This document shows positions 37,049 through 50,968 of a stretch of 64,000 nucleotides of DNA, in pieces. Source of the DNA: Paragonimus skrjabini miyazakii (lineage: Eukaryota > Platyhelminthes > Trematoda > Plagiorchiida > Troglotrematidae). Below the pieces are notes generated by a model. That model had not been told where the DNA came from. It worked only from the letters and a program-made list of their open reading frames with translations, and did not search any database. Both the position numbers and the translations under genes were made by a program. The DNA lies in assembly GCA_014338405.1 (NCBI GenBank), contig JTDE01000267.1:138557-202556 (forward strand), in the 5' to 3' direction. The stretch's first letter is position 1, and the number at the start of each line of letters is the position of its first letter.

Positions 37049-37391
37049 CTACCCGCACCGTATCTTGACAAACGTTGAACTGAATATCCTTGTTTCAGAA
37101 TCATTATAGATACCCACTTTAACAGTGTTTCTTGGACGTGGCTTATTCAACTCTGTGAAGTGGCCAACGTGAAAATTCTTCGCACTATATTCCTCGAATT
37201 GCAGGCCAAGTTCCCGTTGTACTTGAATAGGACAAAGTCGTGAAAGTGGGTGCATGGCCAGTCCGCAACTTCCCCACATACTTACCTTGGAACGGACCCA
37301 AACGCTTGCCAGAGGGGTGGTAAATCGTCAGAGAGTAATCTGCTGTTATTTTCTTATTCGATGGCAGAGGGAATATCGGGATATTGACAAT
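37049..37391 (-). CDS. Possible pair of coding exons on the minus strand
   Basis: At 37391-37286 the minus strand reads NIPIFPLPSNKKITADYSLT followed by IYHPSGKRLGPFQ and ends at a near-perfect donor (CCAAG|GTAAGTATG). Below it, 37279-37049 is an open 76-codon frame including QRELGLQFEEYSAKNFHVGH, which could hold a second exon after an acceptor near TCCTATTCAAG. The first piece lacks a clear acceptor at its upstream edge, where an in-frame stop occurs, so it may be mis-framed. Both lengths are within chance. Reported because of the strong donor. Confidence 0.2.
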
Positions 37392-40300
37392 TCAAGCCAG
37401 GAAACAGGGTTTGGGTGTTGTGTTGTCTTTGAGTTACACAAAGTATAGCGCGGTCTGTCGAGGATGCCGTTACCAATCACATGGCGGATTTCACTTACCT
37501 TTATTTAGACCATAAATGTATCAGCAAGTAACTAGCATCGGAGGTGAACCCATCGCTACTGGACTCTTCTGCCTACGCAATACTCCAATGAACTGAAATG
37601 AGACCTCCAAAGTACAAACTACCAACATTTATTTCAAATTATGGACAGAAATATCGGCGTCCACTAGTCTGCTTTATCTTGATCGTACCGTTACTCACTA
37701 GTTTCTTCCAAAGTGAAAAGTGACATCAGGTCTATGGACATTATGTTGTGATTGAAAGCATAAAGCTATTGCATAGCATCGAGTAAGTCCAAAGATTCAC
37801 TTAGATCAGTTGGGTGGAAGATGTGCTTCACTCGGTTCTACTGTATTTAAAAGCCGTTGAGGGATATCGTAAGTTGCACAGGTTGAGGGTCGGCCTTGTG
37901 AAGACGATAGGATGCCATTCCACACTGTTTGCCACATCTGGAGATAAGCGTAAAAATAATGTCTGATTGCTTTGACCCAGGAACAACCTTGGATAGACTT
38001 CTCTTTCGCTGTGGTTTTAGTCTTGTCCCTTCCCTATCTTTTGTACCTACGGTCTACGCATCCATTTCTCGCCATATAAGAAGGTGTTCCGTTTGGCTTC
38101 CACCGTTCGCCGTTATTTCATGTGAATGTAGAGGCAAAATTACATTGATTGAAGGTATAACTCACTAAGTCAGAAAAAGTTTCATATAGTTTTAACAAAG
38201 ATTGTGCTTCAATGTGCTTTATTTGACGATTCCAAACGACGCATTTTTAAGAACATTTCGATTTTTTTTTGTAAAGCTTACAAAATTCGGTTAATATTAT
38301 TGCAAGCGAACCTATCAGAACCATCGGTACTCAGTGATCAAACTGCTAACAAACTACCTCTATAAAGCTGCATTCGTCTGTGTGCCAACAAACCTACCAA
38401 AAATGTGCATCAAGTTATTTGTCGCTGGTCAGCCTATGATGTACCCACGGTTTTAACCAAATCACGTGAATCTCAGCTGGAGGTGAAGAAGTCTGGCACA
38501 GGGTTGCCAATCTAATAGGAATATATGATGCAGTGCTAGCATGCTGTAAATCTTTCTTTTAATATGGGTGAAGGGCTGGCCAATACCACCCCATATAATG
38601 CCTCCACAATTAAAAATAGTCTGACACAACAGTGTAATTGCCTTTGTCGCAACAGACACACTTGTATGCAATATGTAATCAGAAAAACGAATATATAGAT
38701 ACGGCTTTTGGTAATATAAATTGAAAAATGCGAATGTATGTATAGAGCGTGATTGAGCGTAGACTGCTCTAAGTGGCGTTTAACAACTGGTTAATAAGTA
38801 GTCAGTTACCCTTAGTTATTTCCACTATACTGAAAGTTGAAGGCAACACAATTTTTCCGGTCCAGTCAAGACTTTTCAGGATAATTTTAAAACAACCTAC
38901 ATCAAGTCAGCTGTTAACGAGATAAGTAGTGCAAACGAATTCATTTTGATATGCCCTTCAAAAAAGTCTGGTGCAACGATAAGCTAGTGAGCTTAACAGA
39001 AAACTGTCAGCTGGATTGCTTGGTTGAGATAAGGTGTCTTTTTATCAACTTCATATAAAGGTGTGTGTAATGGGTGTGCGTTCCGTGAATTTGAAAAGTA
39101 CACTACGTTTCCTTAAGTTCATTTGAGACGGCTGGCGTATGACACCAGGAAAGTAGTAATTACTTACTAATAAAGTCCGTACGAATTGGTACGGAACAAA
39201 CGAAGAAAGTAATGAATCCATCAATGAAAATGTCTTCACTACCCTAATATATCTTGAGTTTCAATCATCAAGGAACATCTTCTTGGAGGATAGGGGGGTT
39301 GGGCCTTAAATTTTTCGTTGTAATGTCTACGTTTTCGTCGATTTGTTGACAAACAAATACTTAAAATAACATCCGTATTTATTCCTACTTACTCAGACTG
39401 CAGCCACCATAATTCAAAACGAAATAATTGTTTCAGATAGACTTGTTATACCGAGTGTTTCATTTCGGGAAATTTTACGACAGATGGTCTACTACAGCTT
39501 CGACTTATTTGTTGTATAATTCTGCATTAGCCAGTTGGTTAGTTCAACATAAAGGTGAGCCACTCCTAAGTGAGTAGCGAAACCCCTAAATTAGTTTCTG
39601 TTATGTGTATATCACATATATAAATATGCTATATATGACTGTAACACCAGCGAGTGCTTGCAAACGTTTCCAGCGTCAAAATACCTTGCTCACAAAGAAA
39701 CATGACTGAAAGGATCTGTAGGAGATTTATTTGAGATACAATTGTTGAAAAACTAGCGTAACATAAGTGTGACAACAATTTTAAAAGACAGTAAGTTGTC
39801 AGTGTGATTTTGCATTTGGTAAGTTTGTTGCCAAACGCCTGAACTAAAAGTATCATGAATAACCTTTTATGAAGGCTTTTTGCTTATCACTCAACTGCTG
39901 GTTGCAGACACCTGGGCTGCTACTGTGTCACCTTCCATGCGCCACTCTTCGGGTATTTTGGCCCCGCCGATAAATTACCGTGCTGGTCTTGGTGTGAGAT
40001 CACTAATACAGTGACCAACATGATTGCCTCGGAACAGTGTACATGGAAGTGCAAATGCTGGTCGTGACAGGGATATGCTTGACTGGTGTATACTAATAAG
40101 GATGGGCAGTATAGTCGCGCTTTGCTTTGGAAAGAGGCAGGCAAAGAAAGCGATATGAATGGGAAAGCTGCAATTTTGTTTGAAATTTGTCCAACATATA
40201 GTGAAATTATTTAACTAAAAAACAGTGGTTCTGACATTCTGGTCAACGTGGCCTGTGTAACAATGCTACAGCGTTACTACACATATTTTGAGCTAAATGT

Positions 40301-43300
40301 CAGTCAGATTAGCCCTGAGGTTTTTACTAGAGATAAATTGAACCATAATTCAGGGCGAAATTACATCGAAAAAGTTATCTCAACGAATATAAAAGCAAGA
40401 AACCATTGTTCATATTGGTTTTGTTGCGAGGTAGCGCAATTAATTTATTGCGCTTCTCTGTACGTCAAAACTAGTCCAAAAACAGTTTTTTGAAAGGTGA
40501 TTTTCAAACATCGTTTATTCGGAAACAAATGGGAGAGTCGGACAGAATAATAGAATAACGTGTTTGCGAATAAAACTAGCGTATCATCAGTCGTTTGTGC
40601 TGCGTGCATGTGACTGGTGATCTTCCGACCATAGTCGGCTTTATTAAGCCTTGAGATGTCTTGCAATAATACGGTCAAAAGGATGAATCGTCAGCTAGTT
40701 GGACAAATTCTGCTAGAAAGTTGAACTGTAGGTATCAGCCATCAGATTAGCATCTATGTTGACCACGTGCACACCGGCGGTTTTTCAATCACTCAGCTAA
40801 AAATGTAAGGTCGAGTTGACAGCAGCGTTTAAAATACAGGATTAATCAGAATGACTAATTAAAGTAAAACTGCTATGCAGTGCACGGAAAGCCTAACTTT
40901 AAATACTTGACAGATAAACTACTAAACATGAATCAAGTTTCCAATGAGTGAGACAAAGACAAATTGTTTACTTTCCTATGCAATGCAGTCACGAAAGTAA
41001 GCTTTTGAAGTTGAACACTCTGACTTTTCTGAGATAAATTGACGTCTTTGTTTATTAGTTATACCTGCATTCCGATATGCTTACTTCTTGTAGTCCGTTG
41101 TACGTAACACCCATAGTTTGCTAAGATGCAACCGACTTAACCGTTGTGGAGTTAAAGAGTGACCACATGTGATCGGTTATGATTGCACATGGACTTATCG
41201 ATAATACTCACCGGTCTAGTTAACGCACTATTTCTTGGCGTTCAAAATAAGTTCAACGTGGACACATTTTTTCTACACATCTGGTCCAGGTTCAAATAAC
41301 CGCAGACATATTGGGTGACCTTACAATTAAAGGATATTAACTGTTTGCAAGTCCCATGATTTGATATTAAATCAAACATGTCTTGTAGTAAAATCTTTAA
41401 CATACTGATGCAAAACCTACATATCCTTTTGAAATTATCCGTGCCTTCTTTGAAATGCACATGGCGTTATCACAGGTGGCAAATTGCATAAAAAACGCGC
41501 ACGTTTTCGGTTGAAACTACTTCATAACAAAATGTTGGCCTATCCAGAACGTTACTGGTATGTATTAGGGGATTTGGTTGAAACAAGTTGAACTTAATTC
41601 ACAAATGTTTGCATTTGTATAATTTCTACGGAATGTTTAGTCAGCCCCTTTACGGAAAGAATTACTTTTCTCAAGTTTCTCTCTTGGTGGAGCTCGTCAG
41701 CTGTAGACGGTTGCGAGCGATGATCATATTGTATCCAGAAAATATCAGGTCACGCCACCCAAATGCTTAGTTTGTCAAAAGTATGGCAAAAAGTGACGGC
41801 GAATGCAACCGTCTTCTTGAAGCGGAATAAAAAACGATTAGCAGAGTATACTGAACTTACTTCACCCTCGCCAAACCTTGGGTTGTCATTTAAATTTTGA
41901 AGGCAACTTCATACATTAGGTTTTTGGCCGTTTGGCAAGGTAATTGTCCCCATAGAGCTGTTTAATCGAAGTAAACGAAGTCAGAAAGATACTGAAGTGG
42001 GAGACCCATTCGGTATTTTAGATTTCGACTTCCACCCTGTGGACTTGTTATTGGACATCTGGTTGTATTTGATATCTCCGAATGTGTTGTTTCGTATTAT
42101 GTCATCCTCTAAATACCATCCCGCTTAAGTAGAATTTCGAAGTTTCGGATTCAACATAAAAATTCATGTTGGACGAGTTAAACAAAACTACTGTCCTGAT
42201 CTGCCACTTCACTGCATTCTACCAATTCACAGATCCCCGAGAATTTGATAACTGTTTTCTAGAATGAGACATCTGATTAACAAATTTTAACTGGTTTTGC
42301 CATTCTGGCGATAACTAATAACTGAAGTTTGGCTCAAACTTTTGAAACCACTCGTTTTAAAAAGTATGCATAAACTGCTTCTAAGAGACATTTTCCGGAA
42401 AATTTTGCAAGTTCGCGCATAGATCTCTAACTCACTCCCTATTCCTTCTAAACTGTAGCAACACTATCACCCGTATTCATAACCCTTCTTAACTTTGCCG
42501 CCAGTCAAGTCAAATTTGACAAACAGTTGAGTAGGATGCATGTAGGCAAGTTTAATAGAAATAACACGTTTCTTGTAAAGCACAAGTATAACTATTTCAT
42601 AAGATAGTTCTGAGATAAATATTAAGTAGTTTTTGTTCCTGCAGTTAACTAGCTTGCGCACCCAGATATGAATCGGACTTATACGCGGTATGTAATTGGT
42701 AAGGAAAATAATGTGATGACACCTATCATATTATCTGCCGGAATGTTTTTGATGACGGGTATGTTGTGACGGGTGACGTACAATTTATACATGCACCAGC
42801 TTCCCTTTTTTGCATATCATGAGTCAAAACGTGCTCAAATTGTTTTCTTCCCTATAACATAAATTAGTATTAGTAGTACATTTTACCTATTGTCTGCTAG
42901 TTAACAACCGTCCGTTTATTTGGCACTATTGTAGCAGGCTCCGAACGTGGATGGCGCAAGGATTGTTTTTTTGGAAAATCAACACATGGGCTAAACGCCA
43001 CAAAACCACAACAGACACACATTGATCCTTGGACGTCAAGGCTGCAACAGTTACCAATGCTCAGTTTTTGTATGTACCGAAAACCGCTTCATGCTAAGCT
43101 GCACTCCAAAGTTTTTCTTGCATTTTCACCCTGGTTACTTCAATATTCCAAATACATGCTCTTGTCTCACCACTGAGTAGTAATGTGAATAGTATAGTGC
43201 GATCACTCGTCCTTATTACACTCCTCCGCCCGCAAAGATTATTCCAGCTAAAGCGAAAGTCGTTCCGGGCCTCTTTGTCCTGGCGATGACTTGCGTACCG

Positions 43301-43489
43301 GCCGTGACGATGTTAATACACCTGGTGTGCATTCTCTTCTGATTAGGGTGTAATACCATTTATAAAGTTAGCTTCCGTGCACTCGGTGTTGATTCTTCTA
43401 ACTCTTAATCAAATGCACTTGGCTGCGACGTTCCACCGCTACATACTTCCCACTTCATCTCGCCAGAAATGTATTACATCCGGGTCTTG
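37392..43489. other. No recognisable gene
   Basis: A 6-kb AT-rich stretch with frames of 60-81 codons on both strands, none with motif or good splice boundaries. Probably intron or intergenic DNA. Confidence 0.42.
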
Positions 43490-45060
43490 TTACACCCGGA
43501 CCCCGCTGACCTCTGTATTTAGTCCTCGAACTAGGTCAAACACAGCACATCGACGCAATAACTTTGCAGTCAACTGCTCCTGGGAAACTTCTTTTGCATT
43601 TGTCAGATTTTGATTGACCAGTCTGCGAACTTCTGCTACTTCACGCGTGCTTATCCGTCGGTGTCCGCATAAGCCAATTTGTTGATCGACTAGCAGGCGT
43701 GGCATGCGTCCACATATTAGTTCGAATGGCGACTTCTTCGTTGTTCCTTGTGGCGAATAGCGGGGAGCCAACAAAATCAATTATAACGTTTCCTCTCAGC
43801 TTCATCTATCCACCGCCAACCACTTTTTAACTGTGCGATTGTCCCTTTCCATCAGTGCAATTGACTGAGGATTACGTCGTGCCAATCTTCTTGATTCCCA
43901 AGCACTCCAAACAGTTCCAAAACCCCTCACTTTCGAAGCAGGGGTCTTGGTCAGTCAGTATGCTTCGCGGTATTCCGTGATCGGCAACGGTGTGTTCTGT
44001 CACCGCTCTGCATACAGTGTTCGCAACCTGATCGGGTATAGCGGCTACTTCGATCTGTCTTGTGAAATGTTCAGTCATGACTATAATGTACTGGTTTCTG
44101 GAAGTGTTTACTGAAAAGGGGCCCATCACATCTACCGATCATGGTTCTCCAACTTCTCTGACTGAGATTGGTTGTGTGGCATACTGATTGAAGTGACTAA
44201 TGCTCTTCAGCAGCTGACATTGCTGGCATGCCGGCACATAATTGTTGACATCATTCTCCATTCCCGGCCAGTATGCCCTTTGCTTCAGCAGTTCGTAATC
44301 CGGTGACAACCCTTATGAACCACCTGATGACATTCCTTCATAACTGTCGCTCTCAAATCTGCCGATATAACCGGCACATTTCCTTTTGCATTCGGTGTGT
44401 TAAAATTCCGGCGCTATTAAACCGCAAGTCTGACCAATGCATTCCAAAAGCTTGTACTTCCGTATTTCCCTCGTGTCCTAACGGTTGTCCTACCGATAAA
44501 GGTTAGTTATCCCCCTCCGGAATCGCTGTACCCATCATCTGTGCTGCTTGTGACTTTCCGGGATAGGTCTCCATTTCAATACTGCCAACTCCCATTACGT
44601 CCTTGTGGACCTCGTCCATGTGTTGCCTCGGGGAAAGTAAGTCAGGAACATAGTTCTTTTTTACAGATACATGATGAGTTTTCAAGTCATGCTGCTTTAG
44701 TCGTATCGCTCAGTGAGCCAGCTTTCATCGGGTGTCCTTCGCTGAGTCAATCTATTCCACGGTTTTGTGGCCAGTCTTCATATAGAAACGTCGACCGAGC
44801 AAGTATGGCCACCATTTTTCCAATGCCCATACGATCGCCAAACACTCCTTCTCTGTCGTTTAGTAGTTTCGTTCAGCAGCAGTAAGTATCCGACTGGCAT
44901 ACTCCATAACACCATCTTCAGTACAGTTCCAATTCCTACATTCCTTGCATCCGTCGCAACAGCGAAACTTTGTACGTTGTCGATAATTTCAGGGTAACTT
45001 GTCTCTTCTACATCAATTGTTAGATTTAGACAAACGCTTGATTGGCTTTTCATGACCAGA
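43490..45060 (-). mobile_element. Ty3/Gypsy retrotransposon pol remnant (RNase H to integrase)
   Basis: On the minus strand the order is that of Gypsy pol. The RNase H begins near 45053, with SFAVATDARNVGIGTVL carrying the catalytic-type ATDA motif, then frameshifted sequence including a WKNGGHTC-like block. The RNase H end is at about 44700-44640 (THHVSVKKNYVPDLLS). The integrase core is at 44129-43872 (MGPFSVNTSRNQYIIVMTEH, then RSILTDQDPCFESEGFW), and the post-core segment at 43780-43490 includes KSPFELICGRMPRL. At least four frame changes or stops break it. No flanking LTRs were identified. It is an old, inactive copy; the opposite-strand frames are shadows. Confidence 0.88.
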
Positions 45061-45924
45061 ATTTTCTATAATGGGCTTGCGAAGTCACTGGAGTTTTGAT
45101 GAAGCGATTGTACAGCATAACGCTACCAAGTATCTGTCTGATTGCTACGTAGTACCGTGAGTAGTATAGTGGAATAGCTCATTCTCACAACATCGTTATG
45201 TATATGATAACTATTCCATATGGATTTGTCTGTGTTCAATATAAAATACAAAACGATAACTTCATGCTGCTACAAGCGAGCTACCAATGATTTTGTGGAT
45301 TTATTCCAAACATTTAACAACCTGTACATTATCTTATTCCAACAGTTTACAAAAACTATTTGTGAGATATACAGCAGTACACGAAATTCACAGGAAAAGC
45401 TTATTACCAGTTGTTGGAAATGGATATTGGAAATCAAATTAGCAAACTAGGTCCAAAATTCAGTGTTGCGCCAGAATAGAAATAAGTAGACGAGAATAAT
45501 ACATCACAGTTTAACCTTGACTCATCACGATAAATAGATATTCACGAAGTGCAAGGAAAACGTAAGGATACTCGTAAGCCAGGTGGTCTATGTGAGTCGA
45601 AGTACAAGTACTTCCAGCTCATCAATGGAGGTCAAGGTTATGATCGTGTGATAAGGTTGGGATGGTCGGAAAAGTTTAATTTCCAGAGTACAACTAAGAG
45701 CTTTCTCGGAGTGCGTGATGAGACAAGTCTGATGTTGATTGTTTTAAAGAAACGATGTAATCGCACTCGTTTCCAACAAAATTTGAAACGGGATGCGCTT
45801 CGTAGTGCTACAAACAAGCGCCATTCAATTATTTGTTTGACACAGTTATGAGTAAAGGGGAATAAAGTTGATCACTGATGAGATAAAAGCATAACAGGCA
45901 CATTTTATATACGTTTCTGTACGT

Positions 45925-46242
45925 ATGCGCCACAAGTTTATTACTTTTTCTTATGATTATAGACACCGCCACTTGGCATTATACGCTTGCAGTGATGGCA
46001 GTCATTCAAGAAATCTAGAAGTATCACTTGTTTACTCATGGTGGTTCATCATGGTTGGTTCGTTATTGAACTACAAGCTTTTAATCAAAAGCAAGATGAT
46101 GGAAACATTTTTAGCTAATGAAACTTATCGAGCTGCCTTGGTCCTGATACGTACCACTTGGTACGAATGTATGCATGTCTTGCCACTGTTTATCCCCATT
46201 TGCCTGGTGTGCATAGCCTGTGTGGTTTACGTTCGAGGTTGA
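45925..46242 (+). CDS. Hypothetical small membrane protein (105 aa)
   Basis: An ATG-started frame of 105 codons with two hydrophobic stretches (SLVYSWWFIMVGSLL, about residues 35-50, and HVLPLFIPICLVCIACVVYV near the C-terminus) and one N-glycosylation sequon (NET). It lies in a run of four plus-strand frames with little between them: 45220-45450, 45549-45851, this one and 46320-46523. The last follows an ATTACAG acceptor-like site and is basic. The run may represent exons of one gene or chance frames. No conserved domain recognised. Confidence 0.2.
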   Translation: MRHKFITFSYDYRHRHLALYACSDGSHSRNLEVSLVYSWWFIMVGSLLNYKLLIKSKMMETFLANETYRAALVLIRTTWYECMHVLPLFIPICLVCIACVVYVRG

Positions 46243-46523
46243 CAAGAGTAAATGAAAAGTCAGCACGTCGCGACACTTATCTTCATTCTGCTTTGATAAA
46301 TTAGTTTAAGTGAACCATTTTGAACACATTGAAATCACTTCCTCAAATGAATATTATTCGATTACAGAAGGAATTTTCCTCAAAATATGAGACGTTTAAA
46401 AGGGTAATCGAAGCAATGAACTTCGTATGGGTGAGATCCAAAATGGCTGGTAGGAGTTTCCTGAAGCTTAATTTACCAAACGTTCTCCGATATAAACATA
46501 AAAGAACCAAAAGCGAACCCTAA

Positions 46524-48908
46524 ACTGCAGAGATATCTGTATACAGCGATTTAACATATAGATACCGTTTATACTATCAGCCATAAACACACTTAGGTTT
46601 TTTACTCCATGGTGGCGTCGTAGATATCAGCAATTTTAGACTGACTTATATGAGGGGTGACAACTGATATTCGCTAAATGAATCCGCTGCAGACAGTCTG
46701 AGCAGGAGAAGTTTTATGATGTATCTGTCTGCTGTACTGTGACTAGGTGTTACTATAGGGTATATCGAATTGACCAATTCGAGGAATCCTCCTTTATGCA
46801 GATTGACTTCAGCTTATCAAAACAAACACTATGTTTTTGATCCGACGAGAAAGTATTCAAAAAGAATGTATTCGCGTTAAAAAGCATCGTAACAATTTCG
46901 TTAATCCACTGGTAACCGTATTAAATTATGGAAAGTCAGTGACCCTGTCAAATATTTGCTTATATCTTATAATATTATCAGTTTAATTTCGAATTATTTA
47001 ATTCAGGTAGCCTGTAGGCAACATACATTTTGCAAAAACCCACAGGAATGTTTGAGTCCGGACCACACATTCTGATATCTTTACTTGAGCAACATACGGG
47101 AACTATAATGAAATAAGGCTTTTCCTAATACTTTTTTAGAACGCTCGAGCCTTATATTAGTTGGTCTGATACCAAGCGAATACGAAGACCTCTGTGTTCA
47201 GCAAACCGGCCTTAAAAACGAGATGGTTGGAGCGCGAATTTAGGTCTGGAAGAAGATATATTCTGCTGACCAGCTCTTACAATTGCTGTGACCGCAAAAT
47301 ACGCTTGGCCTGGAAACTCGTTTGTTGCGCAAACTCCCGTACAGGTTGTCAAAAATTGGACCACAAACGCGTACATTCAGTTGCACGGCAGATATACATT
47401 CACATACATTGGGTGACATTACTCCGTCATTCTCCTTGGTGGAACTTCTGCCACAACGCGTACACACTATTCCGGTAGTCTCTTTTTGTCCGTCGTCTTC
47501 CTGACTTTCGGAACTTGCCCTTTTGTTCCTAAATGTCGCCTGTGGGTAATATAGTACTTGTGAGTAACATACTACTCACAGCGAAATTGCCAGTCATACA
47601 ACACAATGACGAAATTCAAGTCTGTCGCTTTAGTTCAAAGTGGGCTATCCGAAAGGTTTATTTGAATCCAAAGACTGCTATCATGTTGGGTGGTGTCCAG
47701 TCAATAAAATGATTTGGGCTACAAATACACTATCGCTTTTTCGATTTGTTACACTTTTTAACAGATCTCACATCATAGATTGAACATCGAACATAAGTGA
47801 TCACAACTTTCACATTCTCAGTCCCAGTCCCGCTTGAGTGGAAGCATTCGATTCGAGTTCCACCCCTGACAGAGCACGTTACTAATGCACTCTCTTGCCA
47901 TTGCCAAGATTTGAATCTAACACTGGACTTCCTATCGGCTGTACAAGCAATGGGACATTTTATTTCTAGAAAAACCCAAACGGAGCACAGTAAACAGTCA
48001 CACTGTTGATAGGTTATACAGTCATCTCAAATGTTGGTGAAAGTTGATGGACTTATTGTAAAAAACTGTAATACACAAGGTTCAGCATTTCGGATTTATA
48101 TTAAAGGTCACAGTAGGCATCGGCAAAGTTATTAAAACGCGGATAAAGGCAAAAGAGCAGTTTAGAGAGACAAATTTATTACAATGTTTAGAATGTTGAG
48201 TACCCCTTATCTAGTTTATTTACATCATAAGGTGATGGATGTTATCAGTTTTAGGTATTTCGTTTATTCTCACCGGCTATGTACATAAAAACCACAATAC
48301 AGTTTCGAGCGAAGCGAAGTGGATAACTCTTACGAGTTGTGCTGACCATGCAAGAAAGATGGTAGGCCAACCGCCACCATTTTCACGTGAGTAACCTCAG
48401 GTGAATCAGCCTACACGCAGAGTCTGAAAGTGATTTTTGATCACACTTGTCTCAACAAACATTAGCATTCTCGGGCTTTTGTCAAGTAACAGAATACTTA
48501 GCTAACCAACGCAAACAATCATTTGTCCTGCAACCGCAAATGGCAAGTTTCTGCATTGACTTGCTAACTTCTGTTTTCAGTACCTGCTTAGGTGGGTGAT
48601 CGGCAATCCGCTGTCTTACGTACTGCTCTGATCTGCGGATGCAATCGTCATTGCACTCGTAAGTGAACTGTTGGGTTAACTAGGAGATCAAGGTATCTGA
48701 TAGGCTATGAGTTAAGCGGGAAAAAATGATACCTCTGATCTAGAGGAGGAAAGGCAATTCATCGGTATGAAAAGTGTGCTTAGAAGCAGACCATGGGTTT
48801 TACTGCACAGTATTTTTTAAATGATCAACTTTTTAGGAACAACAAAATCAGTAAAGTTTACCGTTTAATTGTTTCTTAACGCCTTTCATGCGTAACTAAG
48901 TGTTTCGT
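46524..48908. other. No recognisable gene
   Basis: Frames at 47194-47504 overlap on both strands without clear support. Nothing else identified. Confidence 0.4.
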
Positions 48909-48945
48909 GTATGTTTGTATGTATGTATGTATGAATGAATGAATG
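48909..48945. repeat. Tetranucleotide microsatellite (GTAT)n then (GAAT)n
   Basis: An imperfect run of GTAT units passes into GAAT units. A simple repeat. Confidence 0.9.
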
Positions 48946-50476
48946 GAATGTTGACACCTCGAAGCATTTTGTTGCATCTGTGACTTGATTATAGCTGTCA
49001 CACGAGTTCACAACCGAACAGCTTTTTGCATACAAAAGCATCCGCTTGTTAGGTAAACCCTAATTTCGCGTGGTGCAGACGAATGCCACTCTAAGTTTTC
49101 AGTTTAGCACACAGGGCGTTTGGTTCTTTGTACAGTCTTCTGTTCTGTAATGTTTACTCGATAGTATACAGATATTTGTACCGGTCATAACTTGTACATA
49201 TTAATTTGGTATACTAACTTGCTTAAAGTGCAAACGTCCTCAAAAACGCTTCGGTGCAATGGATACCGCAGTGTTGTTATCTAGAACACTGAACGACACG
49301 TGGGTCATTCGGATCCCATGAATAAGGACAAGCTGGATAAGTAACTAGGCACCACTCAGCGTTTTAAAGAGAACAGTGTGGTATTGATAGTACTTAAGCG
49401 GTTTATCGCCTACTCTACTAAAAATTTCACATTCCCGAGGAATATAACAGAAATTAACGTCAAGTGGGCTGAGAGGGTCCGTGGGTATAGTCGGAAACAA
49501 CGGAAGCTTGAAAACCATCGCCTGAAATGTGTAGAAACTTACGCAACTAGGGCAAGGCACAAAGATTAGAACAGCCATCAAGGGAATTTTTATCCAAGCT
49601 CGTAAATCAGTAATACTGCGGGCCTAAATTCTGCTGATGGTTCCACACCTCGGCATGCTGCTAGTGCTCTGGTCTGCGAGACTCTACTCAGACCCAAGCC
49701 AAAAACTACCTGACTAGGCCATAACTCAAAAGCTGCATTGAAAGAACAATCATTCATAAGGACTCTCATCTCGTGTTCCCATTGAGCGTTTGCCGTCGAA
49801 AGGTACCCTTGGGCAGAGTCTGTTCTTTATAAATTCCACCTGGTCCTTCGGTGCGGTGCGGGTGTCTTGATTAGTCACCTTCTAGTGGACATCTCATTAT
49901 TATGTCCTATTTTAAAAATGTGCACTTCTGCAACTGCGTAACAGCCTTCAAGTGTCTGACCCAATTAGAAAAACAAAGAAAACAATAAGCCATTCACTGT
50001 CAACTATTTCCTTGGCCAGATCGAACTTCAACTCTGTACTTACAAGAACGGCTATTACCATACTGTTACACTACCATAATGTATCTTGCAAAATTTCCGG
50101 ATCTGTCAACCACCGGGGCTGATATGCACCCTGAGAGACCAGGTCTATATAGATTTCCTCTGATCGCACGTGTCTCCATTATCTAGAACGCTACATGTGG
50201 ACCGATTACAAACAAAAGTGAGGAAGCCTTTGCAGATGTAAGTTATTTAATACAAGATGACCTATTCCAACTCATTTATCTTACACAGCCTCACAGGCTA
50301 GAAAACGTGAACAGCCAGTACTTCAACCGTCAGCTCCAGCCACGAAATGGTGATGGTATTCAACGATGTCGTTTGAGCCCTACGTCAATGAAATTGCAAT
50401 ATGAAGACCCTGATTTGAACTGATTGCGCGCACATGTTACTGCACTGTAGCCAGATTTAGAAACATCACTGAAAGT
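48946..50476. other. No recognisable gene
   Basis: A 63-codon basic plus-strand frame at 49378-49569 and a weak tRNA-like stretch at 49250-49320 are the only items noticed; neither is supported. The last 12 bases (50465-50476) are the left target-site duplication of the next element. Confidence 0.4.
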
Positions 50477-50502
50477 TTAAAACAGTTCGTTCCCTTCAGA
50501 AG

Positions 50503-50593
50503 TTTGAACAACACTGTTAGAACACGAAAACTGGTAGATGCAAGCATTTCGTATTAACTCATCAGTACCAAATTTATAATAACATGAAACGGT
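50503..50593 (-). repeat. Inverted tail arm of the Penelope-like insertion (5' side)
   Basis: Collinear reverse complement of 50969-51059 over 91 bp with a few substitutions. It ends exactly where the truncated coding part begins. Confidence 0.9.
50532..50570 (-). ncRNA. Hammerhead ribozyme (type I, intact core), minus strand
   Basis: Read on the minus strand: stem I TGGTA, core CTGATGA, stem II GT-loop TAAT-AC, core GAAA, stem III TGC-loop TT-GCA, TC, stem I TACCA. All invariant core positions are kept, and the predicted cleavage is after the C of GCATC, between 50537 and 50536. Stem I gains a further G-U pair. Stems II and III are minimal, as in known Penelope-associated hammerheads; such short forms often work as dimers (established for this group), so activity of the single unit is uncertain. 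Confidence 0.88.
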
Positions 50594-50905
50594 TACATAG
50601 GCAGAACCGAGAGGTGTTTGATTTCCAGTGTGAAGGAACACTTGCCTAAATGGGTGCAGAACTCAGTACTACCGAATAACGGCAATGTTGTTGAAACACG
50701 CAAACAACCAGTGTCCGCAATCGCAAGACACATCCTGACCACTGGTCACGTGATCGATCCGGCTTGTGCATTCAGAATTTTATTATGTCATCCCAGTTCA
50801 AGATTCTTGCGGTTTGCTGAGGCTGTTGCAATCAATCGACTGAGGTCGGCCTTGTGTGTTCAGAAACAACTGTTCGTGAACTTGACCCTGCCTTGGACTC
50901 AGTGA
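50591..50905 (+). pseudogene. Penelope-like GIY-YIG endonuclease domain, C-terminal part
   Basis: The frame gives GYIGRTERCLISSVKEHLPK, containing the YIG motif and the arginine-bearing helix of GIY-YIG nucleases. It continues SAIARHILTTGHVIDPACAF, then FLRFAEAVAINRLRSALCVQ, where the glutamate of AEAVAI is the conserved metal-binding type residue. It ends NLTLPWTQ and a stop. That is the standard C-terminus of Penelope-like polyproteins, where this endonuclease nicks target DNA for primed reverse transcription. A stop precedes GYIG by one codon and the GIY motif and reverse transcriptase are gone. Truncation falls at the junction with the inverted tail. No start codon; a relic. Confidence 0.88.
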
Positions 50906-50968
50906 CCTTTCCTAACACATCAGTCGACTACCCACCCAAACCACCCCTAAACTGTTCGATATAAAAAG

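Noticed and set aside
49250..49320. tRNA-like stretch with GCAATGGAT and GTCATTCGGATCC
   Set aside because: The B box carries an insertion, and stems could not be paired into a cloverleaf.
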